Below are positions 1-11,868 of a DNA stretch of 64,000 nucleotides, in pieces. Position numbers and translations under genes: made by a program. The DNA is from Zychaea mexicana (lineage: Eukaryota > Mucoromycota > Mucoromycetes > Mucorales > Lichtheimiaceae). The stretch spans positions 1-64,000 of the forward strand of contig NW_026516785.1 of NCBI RefSeq assembly GCF_025766255.1, given 5' to 3'. A model generated the notes under the pieces. The model saw only the letters and a list, made by a program, of their open reading frames with translations, did no database searches and was not told where the DNA came from. Within the stretch, counting starts at the first letter, position 1; every line of letters begins with the position of its first letter.

Positions 1-204
1 CACTTCGATTATGGATGTTCCAGCTGGTTACACCTGCCGCATAAAACACTTCAAAGAAATCTAAATACCTTGCGAGCTCAGAAATTTTTATAACATATAT
101 ATCAAATTTTTAAAACAAGTTTATCATCTGAAGGTTAGTGAAGCGATAAAAATAAAAGTAGTATTTGAAGGATTAGTTTTCTGTACTAACCATAAATTAT
201 CTAG

Positions 205-359
205 CACATAATCAAAGCAATAATCAAAGCAGTGGAAAATTCACTGGCTAGTACCGATGATGAGGAGGAAGGATTTGTGTCCGTTTTGGCAAAAAGGCAG
301 CATAAGCTGATCATCCCTTCAGCACTGAATTACATCGAAACACCCACAGTCGTACCGTA
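205..359 (+). CDS. Possible 3' terminal exon of a gene entering from the left edge
   Basis: A good branch site (TACTAACC, about 184-191) and a CTAG acceptor (203-204) are followed by a 50-codon open frame ending in TAG at 357-359. The peptide has an acidic DDEEE patch followed by a basic stretch and a C-terminal segment ending TPTVVP. There is no recognisable domain and the upstream exons lie at or beyond the window edge. It could instead be chance. No function is proposed. Confidence 0.3.
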
Positions 360-987
360 GAAAAGAAACCGCGAGGATGATGAGCAGGACTCATCCAAAT
401 AACAATTAAAACCTAGCACTATATATTTCTCTCCCCATTTTCATCACTTTTTTTAACAATCATCATCGATGAGATATGTGAGGCAATGGCTAGTTAGATG
501 GGTTATTTATAAAGGGATCATTACGCACCCAACTTCTCGCGCCTGGCCTCCTTCAACGTTATATATTATTATCTTGATGTAGGATATATATGAGGGCCGC
601 CATATATATTGAGTAATTCATTTATTTGCCAGTATAAGTAATAGCATCTTTTTTACTGTACAATAGGAACAGCAACCAACAATGAATGAGGTCGTTTCCT
701 TTACCCGACAATAGTGGTAATAAATGGAGTAAAATGCATACCATTGTGGAGTTCTTTGAGATCTATTACACATCCAAACTTTATATTTCTTGTTTACATT
801 GACAATGATGGAGTATATCCGCATATACATTGAAAAGATCACATGTTTAAAGTACTACTACGTTATCTACTGCTTTTAGACCATCATTTCCATCACGAAA
901 CTGACGTTGCTCACTAGTAGTTCCAGATGAAGGTGGCGGCGCACTATGCATTGTCTTGCTTATGGGGCTTTCCGTTTACGTTTAAAA

Positions 988-1506
988 TCACAACGACCAT
1001 AAAGCCTGTCTGTCCATGCTCGAATCGCAGTTGAGGGTTGCATTTGCTGATGCTGTGGATCTCCTTGGTAATTTTTGACTTCGAGTAGAGAAATGTGAAG
1101 TTCGACGTTGTATTGTCAATGATGGCCGACGGCTGCTGTCGTTGTTATTGAGCCCTTGTGCATTACTACTTGCTTCATCACCTATTGTCTGTGCTACTGT
1201 GGCGGTGTTCGTCTCTTCTTCTTCATTACTTGACAGTGAAAGAATCCTTTGGCTATGAGGCTTTCCAATTTCTTCGCCTATTGTCGCCATCGTTGCAAAT
1301 AGGAAGGCGAATTCCGTTGATAACCCAATAGCCAACATAACTGTCGAAATGCTCGTTTTTTGCCAAAAAAAGGCTATTAGGTAGCCAAGGATCCCACTAT
1401 GTCGTGTGCAACCGGTTGTACTGATGACTATATCAAACGTCATACGACATTGAGAGGCGCCTCCTCGATCATGCCTTTTTGAAAAAGTGTTATTACATTT
1501 ACACAA
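988..1506 (-). CDS. Hypothetical protein fragment with hydrophobic segments
   Basis: An uninterrupted minus-strand frame of about 170 codons. The N-terminal half has hydrophobic stretches that could be one or two membrane helices; the C-terminal half is Ser/Asn/Thr/Arg-rich and low in complexity, like a cytosolic tail. The frame has no ATG at its left end, so it may be an internal or 3' exon of a larger gene extending towards 1.9 kb, where another short hydrophobic minus-strand frame (1719-1916) lies. I do not recognise a family. It could be spurious. Confidence 0.25.
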   Translation of the reverse strand: MCKCNNTFSKRHDRGGASQCRMTFDIVISTTGCTRHSGILGYLIAFFWQKTSISTVMLAIGLSTEFAFLFATMATIGEEIGKPHSQRILSLSSNEEEETNTATVAQTIGDEASSNAQGLNNNDSSRRPSLTIQRRTSHFSTRSQKLPRRSTASANATLNCDSSMDRQALWSL

Positions 1507-2039
1507 CTACAGGCACCCTTTTGCGATCGGTTTATATATCTGTACCCTTACCCAGTAGTAGAGTACGAGATCGTCTCGCAACAGAAAATGTCAGCACAAT
1601 ACCCAATCCATCTTGATATCTCAAATGAAAGTATACGATGAATTGATTATTGACTAGAGTAGTTTGTCAGAATCCTGGCAAATGGTGAAAGATGCTCAAC
1701 GATTTTCACAAAAACACCTCAAATGTCATTGATGGCAGATGAAATCAAGTAATACACCTCTAGGGAACTCATATTGAGAAATGCAATATAGTAATAGTCT
1801 AAAAAGACGATACAAATTTGAAGTTTACCCAAGTCTCTCAGGAACGTATAAGTGAAAATAGCATAGGTGTTGCAAATTGAAGTATCTAAAAAAGGATAGT
1901 GCTGGGATTGAATCATAACGACCTCTCTCTCTTTCAGAGTAGTCTGATACTCTTAGTTGGACTTAATATATTTTTTTCTAGATACAGTTGTTGAACTTGC
2001 AATATGGGACTTAGAATTTCTCTGTGTAGAACAATCTAT

Positions 2040-4215
2040 ATTTATAAAATAATCCAAAAATATAGAATAATAATTATACTATAGTTTAATTTTTATACAT
2101 TTAATAATTGATGTTTAAATTTGATATATAATAGTTTTTTTCTTTAAAATAATCTTTAATAATTTGTTTCTTATAAAAATCATTTTCTTTAACCTAAGAA
2201 TTATCATTATTATTATAACCTTTCCATTTAACAAAAAAGGAATATTTATTATTTTCTATTTTATATTCAATTATGTTTTCTATTTCATATATATTATCAT
2301 CTTTATTTAGGTTTCTCATATTTTCTATTTTTTTATTTGATTTATATAATCTCTTTCTTCTTTTTTTAGTAACTTTGTTTAATTCGGGATAGTCTAAATC
2401 ACTTTCTTCAGTTATATTATTTTCATTTTCATTGTTATTATTATTATTATTAGTAGAATTTATATTTTCATCAATAATCATATTTCATTTATATCTAATT
2501 TTAAAAAATCATTTTGTATTTCTTCTAATATTTTAAATTTATTAATCTGTCTCATTTCATTATTATAAACAATATCAATTAATCTATTTTCTTATGGAAA
2601 ATCAAAGTTATCAGTTTTCCATAATTTATGATGTTCTTGTATAATAATATTAAATGTATTTGAAAATTTTTCTATATTTTTAAATAAAATGCTACTTTGA
2701 TTTGTAAATTTATATATTTAATATCATCTGTCTTTAATGTTGAGTTATTATTACTAAATCTTTTAAACTTATTAAATAATTCTTGAAATTGATTTTCTAT
2801 TTTACTTTTAAAACTTCCAAAGACTTTATTATAATATATTTCTTGTTCATTTAATTTTTCATTTACTTCTTTTCTAATTGGATAGAAAAAGTTATTATCA
2901 TCTAAATCATATCCTTTATTATTGCATAAATCTTCAAATTGTTTTATAAATAAGGTGTAACCTCCATCAATAGCTATACAATCTTGCTTTAAAATTTTAT
3001 TATATAATTTCATATTTAGAAACATCATACCATTATTAACTTCTCCACATAAATTACTATAAGATATATATATTACTATATCATTTATATCTGAAACAAC
3101 TTGTGTTCTAATACCAGAACTTTTTAAATTATATGACCACCGTTTTTGTATTAATATATTTGGTTTATCGTAAGAAATAGAGCTATCATGTCCATCTAAT
3201 AATAGTGTAATATTTTTATAATTTTTAGGGTTTTTAATTAATGCTGATAAAATTCTTATTTTCATATTTGAGAACATATTTAATAAATAATAATTAACTT
3301 TTTTATTTAACGAATCATAATTTGTAATCCAAAATTTCTTATAAAATGCATAAAAGCTAGTATATGGAATATATTTTTTTATATCTTTACTAGTATATCC
3401 AGATGTTAAATGAAATATTAATATTAAACCTTTTTCGATTTCTATATATGGTGCTGGGTATTTAATATTTGAATATAAATTATTTAAGAAAAAAAATACA
3501 CTTATATAACCTAAATTTTTTTAATAAATCTTCTTTTACTTCATCTATAAATTTTATATTTTTTATTTCAGTTCTATGCTTATATTTATAATTTATAATT
3601 TCCCAGTTTTCATTTAAAAAAGACCATTGATTTAAAACTAATTTATTAATCTCATCTTTTAATTCATTTTTTAAGTTTATTATATTTTCATCATTTTTAT
3701 TAGTATATTCATTCATAATTTCAATGTCCGATTCCATAATTAAATCCTATATTAGGTAATAATTTTAAAACTATATATAAAATTCAATTTGGAATTAAAA
3801 ATATGTAACTTAGTAACAAATAAAAATTTATTACTATGTATTATATTTGTTTAAAAGTCCCAGAAATAGAACAAAAAAGTTACCATAGTAACATAATATA
3901 TTTTAAGTAATATTTCTTCTATAATAAAATGAAAAAATAAAATGTTTATAATTATATTTATTCAATAATATTATACTATAAAAAAAATAAAAATATTGTA
4001 TTTTTTATTAACTATAGGAGTATAATCCATAGTTAAAGGAAAATGGGGGATTATAGATTAATAAAAAATTGTAATATTTTTTAATGTAATGGATTTAAAA
4101 ATTAATAACTATATTTATAAATATAGTTTTTTAATTTTATAATCCTTATTAGATTTTGTAATCATTAAGTATTTTTGTAATTTTTATGTATATAAAAATT
4201 TCATAAATATAAAAT
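2040..4215 (-). mobile_element. Decayed AT-rich DDE transposon with a chromodomain
   Basis: This block is sharply more AT-rich than both flanks (homopolymeric A/T, codons mostly AAA/AAT/ATT). It holds minus-strand remnants of a transposase. The right part (3740-4215) is noncoding and carries palindromes, e.g. TTAACTAT...ATAGTTAA near 4010-4040. I could not define terminal inverted repeats or a target duplication by eye. Both composition and protein type differ from the rest of the window, so a foreign origin is possible. The limits are set only by the composition change. Confidence 0.6.
2194..3737 (-). pseudogene. DDE (Tnp4/Harbinger-like) transposase plus chromodomain, broken
   Basis: Read from 3737 downward, an N-terminal charged segment (3737-3480) shifts frame near 3480 into a DDE-type region (about 3480-2672) with a LLLDGHDS motif, an IAIDGGY motif and the segment FYPIRKEVNEKLNEQEIYYN. 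These resemble the DDE_Tnp_4 (PIF/Harbinger-type) nuclease fold. Further stops follow, including TAA near 2597. A last frame (2481-2194) carries a poly-Asn/acidic linker and the start of a chromodomain (FFVKWKGY). The conserved Trp position of that chromodomain appears as TAG near 2195; the chromodomain tail continues in frame beyond it. The gene is therefore inactive as read. A chromodomain on a cut-and-paste transposase would be expected to direct integration to modified chromatin; that is family knowledge and inference. Confidence 0.6.
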
Positions 4216-4275
4216 AGGGGTGGTTGAGAAACTTGCTTTCGAAACATTTGGGGCTCGATAATGAGATTTAGACAA

Positions 4276-4355
4276 ATAACAAAAACATTTATGTTTTGTT
4301 ATTATAAGAGAGAACAAATACTATGATTTGTTCCTCATAGTAATTATTTGTTCTT
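4276..4355. repeat. Two adjacent imperfect palindromes
   Basis: AATAACAAAAACAT pairs with ATGTTTTGTTATT (about 4276-4304). AGAACAAATACTATGA pairs with a later TCATAG...TTATTTGTTCT (about 4311-4355). The hairpins lie just inside the boundary between the AT-rich transposon and the truncated gypsy element. Their role is unknown; they could be the end of a small insertion. Confidence 0.55.
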
Positions 4356-4409
4356 CTGTGCTTGTGACTGACTAAAAATTCCTCTGACGTAATTTTTCTT
4401 GATGAATAG

Positions 4410-7400
4410 AGCAACTCGAAACAAATAGCACTTATCTCCGTAACTCAATCAATACCTGGCTCTTTTGTAAAAGTTGCCGACGCACAAACAACCGATTCAA
4501 CATGCTACTTGGACGCAACAGTAGTAATGGACGACTTTTTAATACCTATTCGCCTTTCTTCGAGAATACGCAGCGACGACTATGACGTTATTTTGGGAAA
4601 AAGCTGGCTGTATGACGAAAACCCAGAAATTGACTGGCGTACGAATGACGTTCACCCACGACCACTACCTACACCAAAGGAAATACAATACGTTTCTCAT
4701 TGTATTGGCAACAAACTCGTTAAAGATGTTACTGATGACGGTTTTGTTGTATTATGTGCAGAGAAAATAATGGTAGACGGCGATCGTGTTTTTGTTCCTG
4801 GACTTGACGACATATTGGAAAAATACGAAGATGTTTTCCCAGACGACGTTCCCAACGGTCTACCACCTAAGCACAGTGTCGAGCACGCCATACCTTTACT
4901 GCTAGACGCCAAAGTACCAGCTCATCGTATGTATCGCCTTTCTACGCATGAGTTGGCTGAGCTCAAGAAAACGCTCGACGACTTGCTGGCTAGTGGTTGG
5001 ATTCGACTGTCGACGTCACCTTACGGTGCTCCTGTCCTGTTCGTCGCAAAAAAGGACAAGACTCTGCGCATAGTGATCGATTATCGGTCCTTGAACAAGA
5101 CGAGTGTGTTATCTAAATGCGCTCTACTGGCGTGCGAAGATCTCATGAACCAGCTTCTTGGGGCGCGCTATTTGAGCAAGCTTGACCTCCGCTCCGGCTA
5201 TATGTAACTCCGGGTCAAGGACGAGGATACACACAAGATGGCCTTCTTCATGAGATATGGGCTTTACGAGTACTTAGTAATGCCCTTCGGCCTATCATCG
5301 GCGCCTGCTACCTTTATGCATTTAATGTCAGATGTGTTTAGGCCATATCTCGACGTAATCGTGATTCTCTACTTGGACGATGTCTTGATTTACTCCAAGA
5401 CGGCTGAGGATCACGTCAAGTAATTGAAGTTGGTGTTGGAAAAGTTGCGACACCACAAACTGTACACGAAGCGGTCGAAATGCCAGTTTGGGATGCGCTC
5501 AGTCGAATTTCTTGGCCACATTGTTTCAGGTGACGGCATCAAATGCGACCCACATAAGCTCGACGCAATTTCCACCTGGCCACGACCAACGAAAATTGCT
5601 CATATCCAGAGCTTTTTAGGCCTGTGTAATTTCTATCGACGCTCTTGTGATGGATATGCTTGCCTCACTGCCCCTCTCAATCGCTTACTGCGTAAGGACG
5701 TTCCTTGGGAGTGGGATGATGCTTGTGAAAGATCCTTTCAGGAACTCAAGCGACGTTTATGTTCCGCACCAGTGCTTGCAATCCCGGATCCTGACCGCCA
5801 CTTTTACGTACACACGGACGCTTCATCAACAGTGTCAATTAGTGGTATCCTCTCACAGGAGCAGGACGACGGTTTATTGCATCCGGTTGCTTATGCTTCG
5901 AGGATGTTGAAGGGCGCAGAGATGAATTACCTGGTTCACGAACAAGAACTTTTGTCAGTGTCGTACTGTTTAGAACAATGGCGACATCATCTGGACGGTC
6001 AAAAGTTCACAGTGTTCACGGACAGCCGCGCCATCTCGACGTTACACGCCAACAACAAGAATCTCTCCAAGCGTCAGATCCGCTTGTTGGAAAAGCTGAT
6101 GGCCTATCAGTTTGACGTGCATCATATTCCTCGAGAACAGAATACTGGTGCAGACGCTCTATCAAAACGACCGCCCAACGCTCCTTCTCACCCCGACGTA
6201 TCAATGGAACTTTGTGCTGTGGTCCTCACAGTGAGGGGGGAGACGCTTGGCAAGGAATGCACTCAGCACTACAAGGACGATTCTTTTTGGGCAGACGTTT
6301 TGACTCGGCTTCGGACGAACGACGACGACGAAGAGTTCGAACTAGCCGACGGCATCATCTATCGCAAAAAAGATGGACGACGCCAAATCTGTGTGCCGCG
6401 CATGCCAACGCTTCTCAACACCCTCTTGCATGACGCACACGACGCACCAATCGCCGGTCATCGCGGCATCGATGCAACGGTCGAACGACTTGGACGAACT
6501 TACTACTGGCCACATATGAACAAAACAGTGCGACGTTATATTGCGACGTGTGACATGTGCCAGCGTACCAAGTTACCAAATGCCAAAAAAGCAGGCTTGT
6601 TGCAGCCATTGCAACTAGCTTCTGGACGATGGACCTCGATTTCGGTTGATTTTATCACACACTTGCCGAAGACGCTACATAAGTTCGATGCAATTGCCGT
6701 TTTTGTGGATCGGTTTTCAAAGCGCGCACATTTTGCTCCATGCAAGACGACTGATACAGCAGAGGATTTTGCTCATCTGTTTTTGCATGAGATATACCGA
6801 CAGCACGGCTTACCATCAGACGTAGTCTCGGATCGAGATGTCCGCTTTACTTCTAGATTCTGGAAGGCCTTGACGACGATGCTTGGGGTACAAAGAAATT
6901 TGTCCAGCAGTCTACACCCAGAATCAGACGGACAGACGGAACGCACGAATCGAACGCTTGAAGATATGCTTCGTCATTACGTTGCATATAATCAATCGGA
7001 TTGGGACGAATGGCTGCCGGTCCTCGAGCACACCTACAACGACGCCAAGCACGCTTCTACAGGGGTAACACCCTTTTACGCTGACTTGGGACGACAGGTG
7101 TCACTCGCTTTGACCACGGGATTTGCCTCCTCCGATGTTGATTCAGCAGACGTTCTCGCTACACGTTTGGAGTCTATCCGCCTTCAAGTCACTGAGGCAA
7201 TCAAGGAAGCAACGGATCGCCAAGCCAAGTATGCCAATATGAAGCGACGTAATCTGGAATTCGACGTGGATGACGACGTATTAGTCAAGACGACCCACTT
7301 GAATCCTGATGTTTATTCCAACGCTCCCGCCAGAAAGTTACTTCCACGGTGGGCGGGTCCTTACAAAATCCTTGAACGTATTGGATCCGTGGCATACAAG

Positions 7401-7781
7401 CTTGATTTGCCGGCTTCGATCAGGGCTCACAACGTTTTCCATGTGAGCGCCCTCAAGAAATATTTGGAACCTGACGATGTGGGACGCAAGCCAGAACGGC
7501 CACCACCAGTGATCACCAATGTTTCTGACGACGAAGACGAATGGGAAGTTGAAGCCATTCTCGACGAGCGCAAGCGACGAAACAAGCTACAATATTTGGT
7601 TAAGTGGAAAGGTTATCCCTTACACGAGGCGACGTGGGAACCCGCCGAACACCTTTCCAATGCGCCCGAGGCTCTTCAAGACTTCAAACAATCCAAGGAA
7701 GCGACGCCATCAAAAGCTTCGGATACGAATTTACTTCCTCGACGCCGTGGTCGTCCGCCCAAACACAGACGAAACAGGTAA
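4410..7781 (+). pseudogene. pol: Ty3/gypsy chromovirus pol, 5'-truncated, two nonsense codons
   Basis: One frame runs from 4410 to the stop at 7781, interrupted by TAA at 5205-5207 and TAA at 5421-5423. In order it shows the C-terminal half of an aspartic protease (YDVILGKSWL), reverse transcriptase (LDLRSGY, then YLDDVLIYS), RNase H (YVHTDAS), integrase HHCC zinc finger (HDAHDAPIAGH...CDMCQ), integrase core D-D-E (SVDFITHL, VSDRDVRF, HPESDGQTERTNR) and a chromodomain (LQYLVKWKGYPLHEATWEP) with a basic tail. Gag, the N-terminal protease, the primer site and the 5' LTR are absent: the frame is closed at 4407 and AT-rich DNA lies upstream. Both stops fall inside reverse transcriptase, so the copy cannot make a full polyprotein. 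A 375-bp 3' untranslated stretch and a purine tract (about 8142-8156) precede the LTR. Confidence 0.92.
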
Positions 7782-8156
7782 CTGTATGTGCAATGGGTTG
7801 TGGTGTTTATTTTTTTTATAGTTCCTCTGGGTCTATTTCACCACGACGACCACCTTTTGGGATCTCTCGCGACGTTTTAATTTGCGGGGGGAGAACCCTA
7901 GACCGGGACGATTTCTATCCAGTCGACGCACAAAACGATCCGTCACTGCTGTAGAAGAGTTCCAGCATACGAACCCACTTGGACGCGCACAAGGACGGTG
8001 CATACTACTCGCAGATCGACGCACAGACATTAACGAGCTACAAAGGACGGCGATTGAAACGACGCAAATCAAGAATTACTTTGGACGAGTCGACGGATCG
8101 ACGGCGAGCACCTGACGTTTTACTTCGAGTCGACCTCTTGAAGTAGAGGGGGAGGA

Positions 8157-8488
8157 TGTAACGGTGCATACCGTTACGACGATATCCAACCTGCATGGTT
8201 GACGATTGACAACGCATGGTTCAGACGATAGGATGACTTGCGGTCAACCGCATGGTTGAATATGGAGTAATAGGCGTGGATATTCTAGATAGAAGTTATG
8301 ATGTAGATCAATACTTAGACGATAGCTAGCCCCCTATTACTCGACGTATATATAAAGACGGGATCCTGAGTTATATGGATCCCGATCGTTTTATCCTTTG
8401 ATATATCCGAGTCTCACCTTATTCACTGATCCACACTGTCTACCCATTCACGTTCCCGATTGTAAGTATCTGGGCCGACACTGTTACA
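8157..8488 (+). repeat. Gypsy 3' LTR, copy 1 of 3
   Basis: 332 bp, bounded by the inverted termini TGTAAC and GTTACA and preceded by a polypurine tract (AGAGGGGGAGGA). It contains a TATA-like element (TATATATAAAG, about 8345) expected to be the U3 promoter. It is the normal 3' LTR of the truncated element upstream, which lacks its 5' partner. Confidence 0.9.
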
Positions 8489-8535
8489 CCTGACGTTTTA
8501 CTTCGAGTTGACCTCTTGAAGTAGATGGGGGAGGA

Positions 8536-8867
8536 TGTAACGGTGCATACCGTTACGACGATATCCAACCTGCATGGTTGACGATCGACAACGCATGGTT
8601 CAGACGGTAGGATGACTTGCGGTCAACCGCATGGTTGAATATGGAGTAATAGGCGTGGATATTCTAGATAGAAGTTATGATGTAGATCAATACTTAGACG
8701 ATAGCTAGCCCCCTATTACTCGACGTATATATAAAGACGGGATCCTGAGTTATATGGATCCCGATCGTTTTATCCTTTGATATATCCGAGTCTCACCTTA
8801 TTCACTGATCCACACTGTCTACCCATTCACGTTCCCGATTGTAAGTATCTGGGCCGACACTGTTACA
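8536..8867 (+). repeat. Gypsy LTR, tandem copy 2 of 3
   Basis: 332 bp, with the same termini as copy 1 and about two substitutions relative to it. It is separated from copy 1 by 47 bp (8489-8535) that duplicate the last internal bases of the element (polypurine tract region, compare 8111-8156) with one inserted base and one substitution. Confidence 0.9.
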
Positions 8868-8914
8868 CCTGACGTTTTACTTCGAGTTGACCTCTTGAAG
8901 TAGATGGGGGAGGA

Positions 8915-9246
8915 TGTAACGGTGCATACCGTTACGACGATATCCAACCTGCATGGTTGACGATCGACAACGCATGGTTCAGACGGTAGGATGACTTGCG
9001 GTCAACCGCATGGTTGAATATGGAGTAATAGGCGTGGATATTCTAGATAGAAGTTATGATGTAGATCAATACTTAGACGATAGCTAGCCCCCTATTACTC
9101 GACGTATATATAAAGACGGGATCCTGAGTTATATGGATCCCCATCGTTTTATCCTTTGATATATCCGAGTCTCACCTAATTTATTGATCCACACTGTCTA
9201 CCCATTCACGTTCCCGATTGTAAGTATCTGGGCCGGCACTGTTACA
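8915..9246 (+). repeat. Gypsy LTR, tandem copy 3 of 3
   Basis: 332 bp, with about five substitutions relative to copy 2. It is preceded by a second 47-bp spacer (8868-8914) identical to the first. Its terminal GTTACA abuts the Mutator-like transposase coding sequence and supplies that reading frame's stop codon. I could not test a target duplication because the 5' end of the retroelement is missing. Confidence 0.9.
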
Positions 9247-11494
9247 GTAATCGTGCATTTTTTGTGTTAGCAGGGCGTCCTTTCGTCTTCACATTGCTTG
9301 GTAATTCGATGTCGCTAATGTCAATACCCATTGTATATTCGTCGATAGTCCCATCGATACTACTAAGTAGATCGGATTTTTGCTGATCCGACCCCATATT
9401 GTAGAGTACATCATGCAGCTTCTGTAGTACCATGTTCTGTTGCTCTAACAATTGCTTCAGGAGTATACACCTTTTGGAAGCTATCTGTGGATAAATAACT
9501 CTCATATTAGGATATAAAGTATATTACAGGCGCATAGTATAATCACAGTATTACTATAGCAGAAAATTATACCTCTGTCATATTCCAAACGCCATCGATC
9601 AGGGATATCCGACAAGCTTATACTGAACCCTTCTCGTGCGATATTATGTTGACACGGCAGTCCATAGTTTAGCGTAGTACCACACCAGCAGTCGCTTGAG
9701 TCAAGTTGATATTCATCGCAGTTATCCCAAGCTCGTTTGAACTCCCTTCGGAGTCGATTCAAAGCAAAAAACGAAATAGTGCCAAAGAGCTCTTGCATCG
9801 CAAACCGATTCACGCTTTCCATACAGTGGCATTTTATTCTTTCTTGCAAGACTGAGTCTCTTCATCAGCCAACTAGTACAGAATTTTGATTAGCATATCC
9901 GTTAACACATTGTCTTTTCAATCCGAAAACAAAGGGTGTAGTTCATACCGATTTACGCATGACACGATCAATTGCTTTGACCGTTTTAAACAAGCTTCCG
10001 GTGGTTTGCATTGTATCTTTGTTGCGCCAGTGTGTTCCTTCAACACGCGATGATGCCCTCATTTCCATGTTTAAAAGTCTTCCAGCATAACAAGCACCCC
10101 ATTTCTCCTTATATTCTAGGCAGCTATATAATATACTATAATACAGCTGGTGAGCACAACTCGGCAAAGCTCCAGTCAAATATTGGATAAAGGTAGTTAA
10201 CGTACCCGTTGAGATAGTCCATCATTTTCTCTTTCTTTTTGTTTGCCAGCAAACATATTGCAGACGTTGCATCATCTTCAGTATCTTTGTCGTTCTCGCT
10301 ATTGCTGCTGTCGTCATGATGCTTCGCTTTGGACTTTGTTTTCTTGTGCTTTTTGTTGGATCGCTTATGGTTTTCGTTGGCATACGCAAGAGCACCTTTT
10401 TCGATCAGACACTTATAAGCGTCAATGGCAGCCTGGAAAATCGCTTCGTCTTTTTTACCAACATAAACCATTTGCTTAATGATAGCTTTGGCTTCGCCTA
10501 TCTCTTCGCTGTTCGGTGGAAAGCAAGTACTGAAGATGCTACGTAAATGCTGCTCCATATGCCACCCGCAAAGTATATGCTCTGCATCTTTGAAAGTTGA
10601 CTCGATGGCGTTGATTAAAGCTCTTTCGTTGTCCGTAATGAATATGTGTACGTTTCCTTCTGGCCATATGACTTGTCGCATAGTCCGAAGGAGCCAGGTG
10701 CACGACTCTTCTTTCTCGTTTACCAAGAAAGCAGAGGCAATAAGCACGTTCTTGAGCTTTGATGCACCGAGATGACTGACACCAACAACATTGACAAGAG
10801 GTTTCTTGGTTCTGCTCGTTTTGTACGTCGCATCGATAGCAATGATCTCGTTGAATCGTCGTGCTTTTGCTATACTCGTTTCATGGGTAAAAAAGAGGGC
10901 GTCGAGACTTTTACCTGTGCCGTCTAGCTTATATCCAGTGATATAGTTGTTACCAATGAGGAGCTCGAATATCTTACTGAAGCCGCCATGATTATCCTCA
11001 CGGAATATTTGCGCACGAAAATTGTATAGATCCCTCATGGTCATAATTGCGCCGTCTTCGTGGTTCTGGACTTCTCAATGTATCATCAGGGGCCTGACAG
11101 AATTATCTGTCAATGATAATATTTGCTGCTCGGCATGGGGAGTTGGCGTGCGGTGTTGGTGGTAATACTGAGGAGGCTTGTCGAGGAAGTGGTGGTGCTC
11201 ATTATCGTTGCTGACCTTCGTTACTTTCCAGTGCTTATCCTTCCTGGACCACCTTAGGTTCATGGTCCATTGGCAGTCGATCGTTTTCGTCGCTGTTTGG
11301 CGTCCCCGCGTTTCTTCAGTTACTCCATGTGTATTGCGATAGCTTCCACCATGTACGCACTGGGTCACGATTTTTACGTTCTTCTCACTTCGTTTAGTTG
11401 AAACGGCAAAGTTGTATTCTCTGGCTTGCTCGTTGATTGCTTTCACAATTTGCTTATTTGATCCGGTATAAGTAGTGTCAATCAATTGCTCCAT
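9247..11494 (-). pseudogene. Mutator-like (MULE) transposase with FAR1-type and SWIM domains, disrupted
   Basis: Minus strand from about 11494. A FAR1/WRKY-like DNA-binding region (HHFLDKPP, 11494-11078) is followed by an in-frame TGA (11075-11077). The same frame then continues into the MULE transposase core (FNEIIAIDATYKTSRTKKPL, then FITDNERALINAIESTFK, then ILCGWHMEQHL). An intron 10205-10124 keeps phase into an exon with ASSRVEGTHW. A later exon (about 9850-9573) carries the SWIM zinc finger (CWCGTTLNYGLPCQH), and an intron 9572-9485 leads to a coiled-coil/KGRPANTK tail. The 9949/9850 junction does not keep phase with any acceptor I see. The C-terminus ends inside a gypsy LTR, whose terminal bases provide the stop. 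The TGA, the unresolved junction and the insertion together indicate a dead copy. Confidence 0.82.
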
Positions 11495-11747
11495 AGTGTT
11501 GGGATAGTAGTATGATAAACGTAGGTAGAAAGTTGAAGATATACAGTAATATCAAAATATACTGTTTATTGAGGAGCATTTATATAGTTTATTTAAACTA
11601 CTGCACATAAAGACATCCGTAGAGACACCCTAGAGAGTTTGAAAAGCATTAAGGAATGTTTCTCATGTACCTTTTATGGTTCTCTATTGTTAATATATCG
11701 AAAGATGTATAATAACAATAACAAGTGAACAAATCCAGTGAACACAT

Positions 11748-11831
11748 CCTTGCGGACACCCCCACAAGTATATACTTATAGGATGTGTGTAACCTGATGA
11801 GGATTAAAAATAGAAGGGGGTGTCCGTAAGG
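11748..11831. repeat. Short inverted repeat, 16-bp arms
   Basis: CCTTGCGGACACCCCC at 11748-11763 is matched in reverse orientation by GGGGGTGTCCGTAAGG at 11816-11831 (15 of 16). The spacer is about 52 bp. A further GGGGTGTCCGTA occurs just downstream. It may be the remnant of a small MITE; no coding content. Confidence 0.6.
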
Positions 11832-11868
11832 GTCAGAGTGGGGTGTCCGTATCAAAAGCCTTTTCCTA

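Noticed and set aside
7782..8156. Possible extra gene after the gypsy pol stop
   Set aside because: Frames are short and overlap; the segment is the 3' untranslated part of the retroelement up to the polypurine tract.
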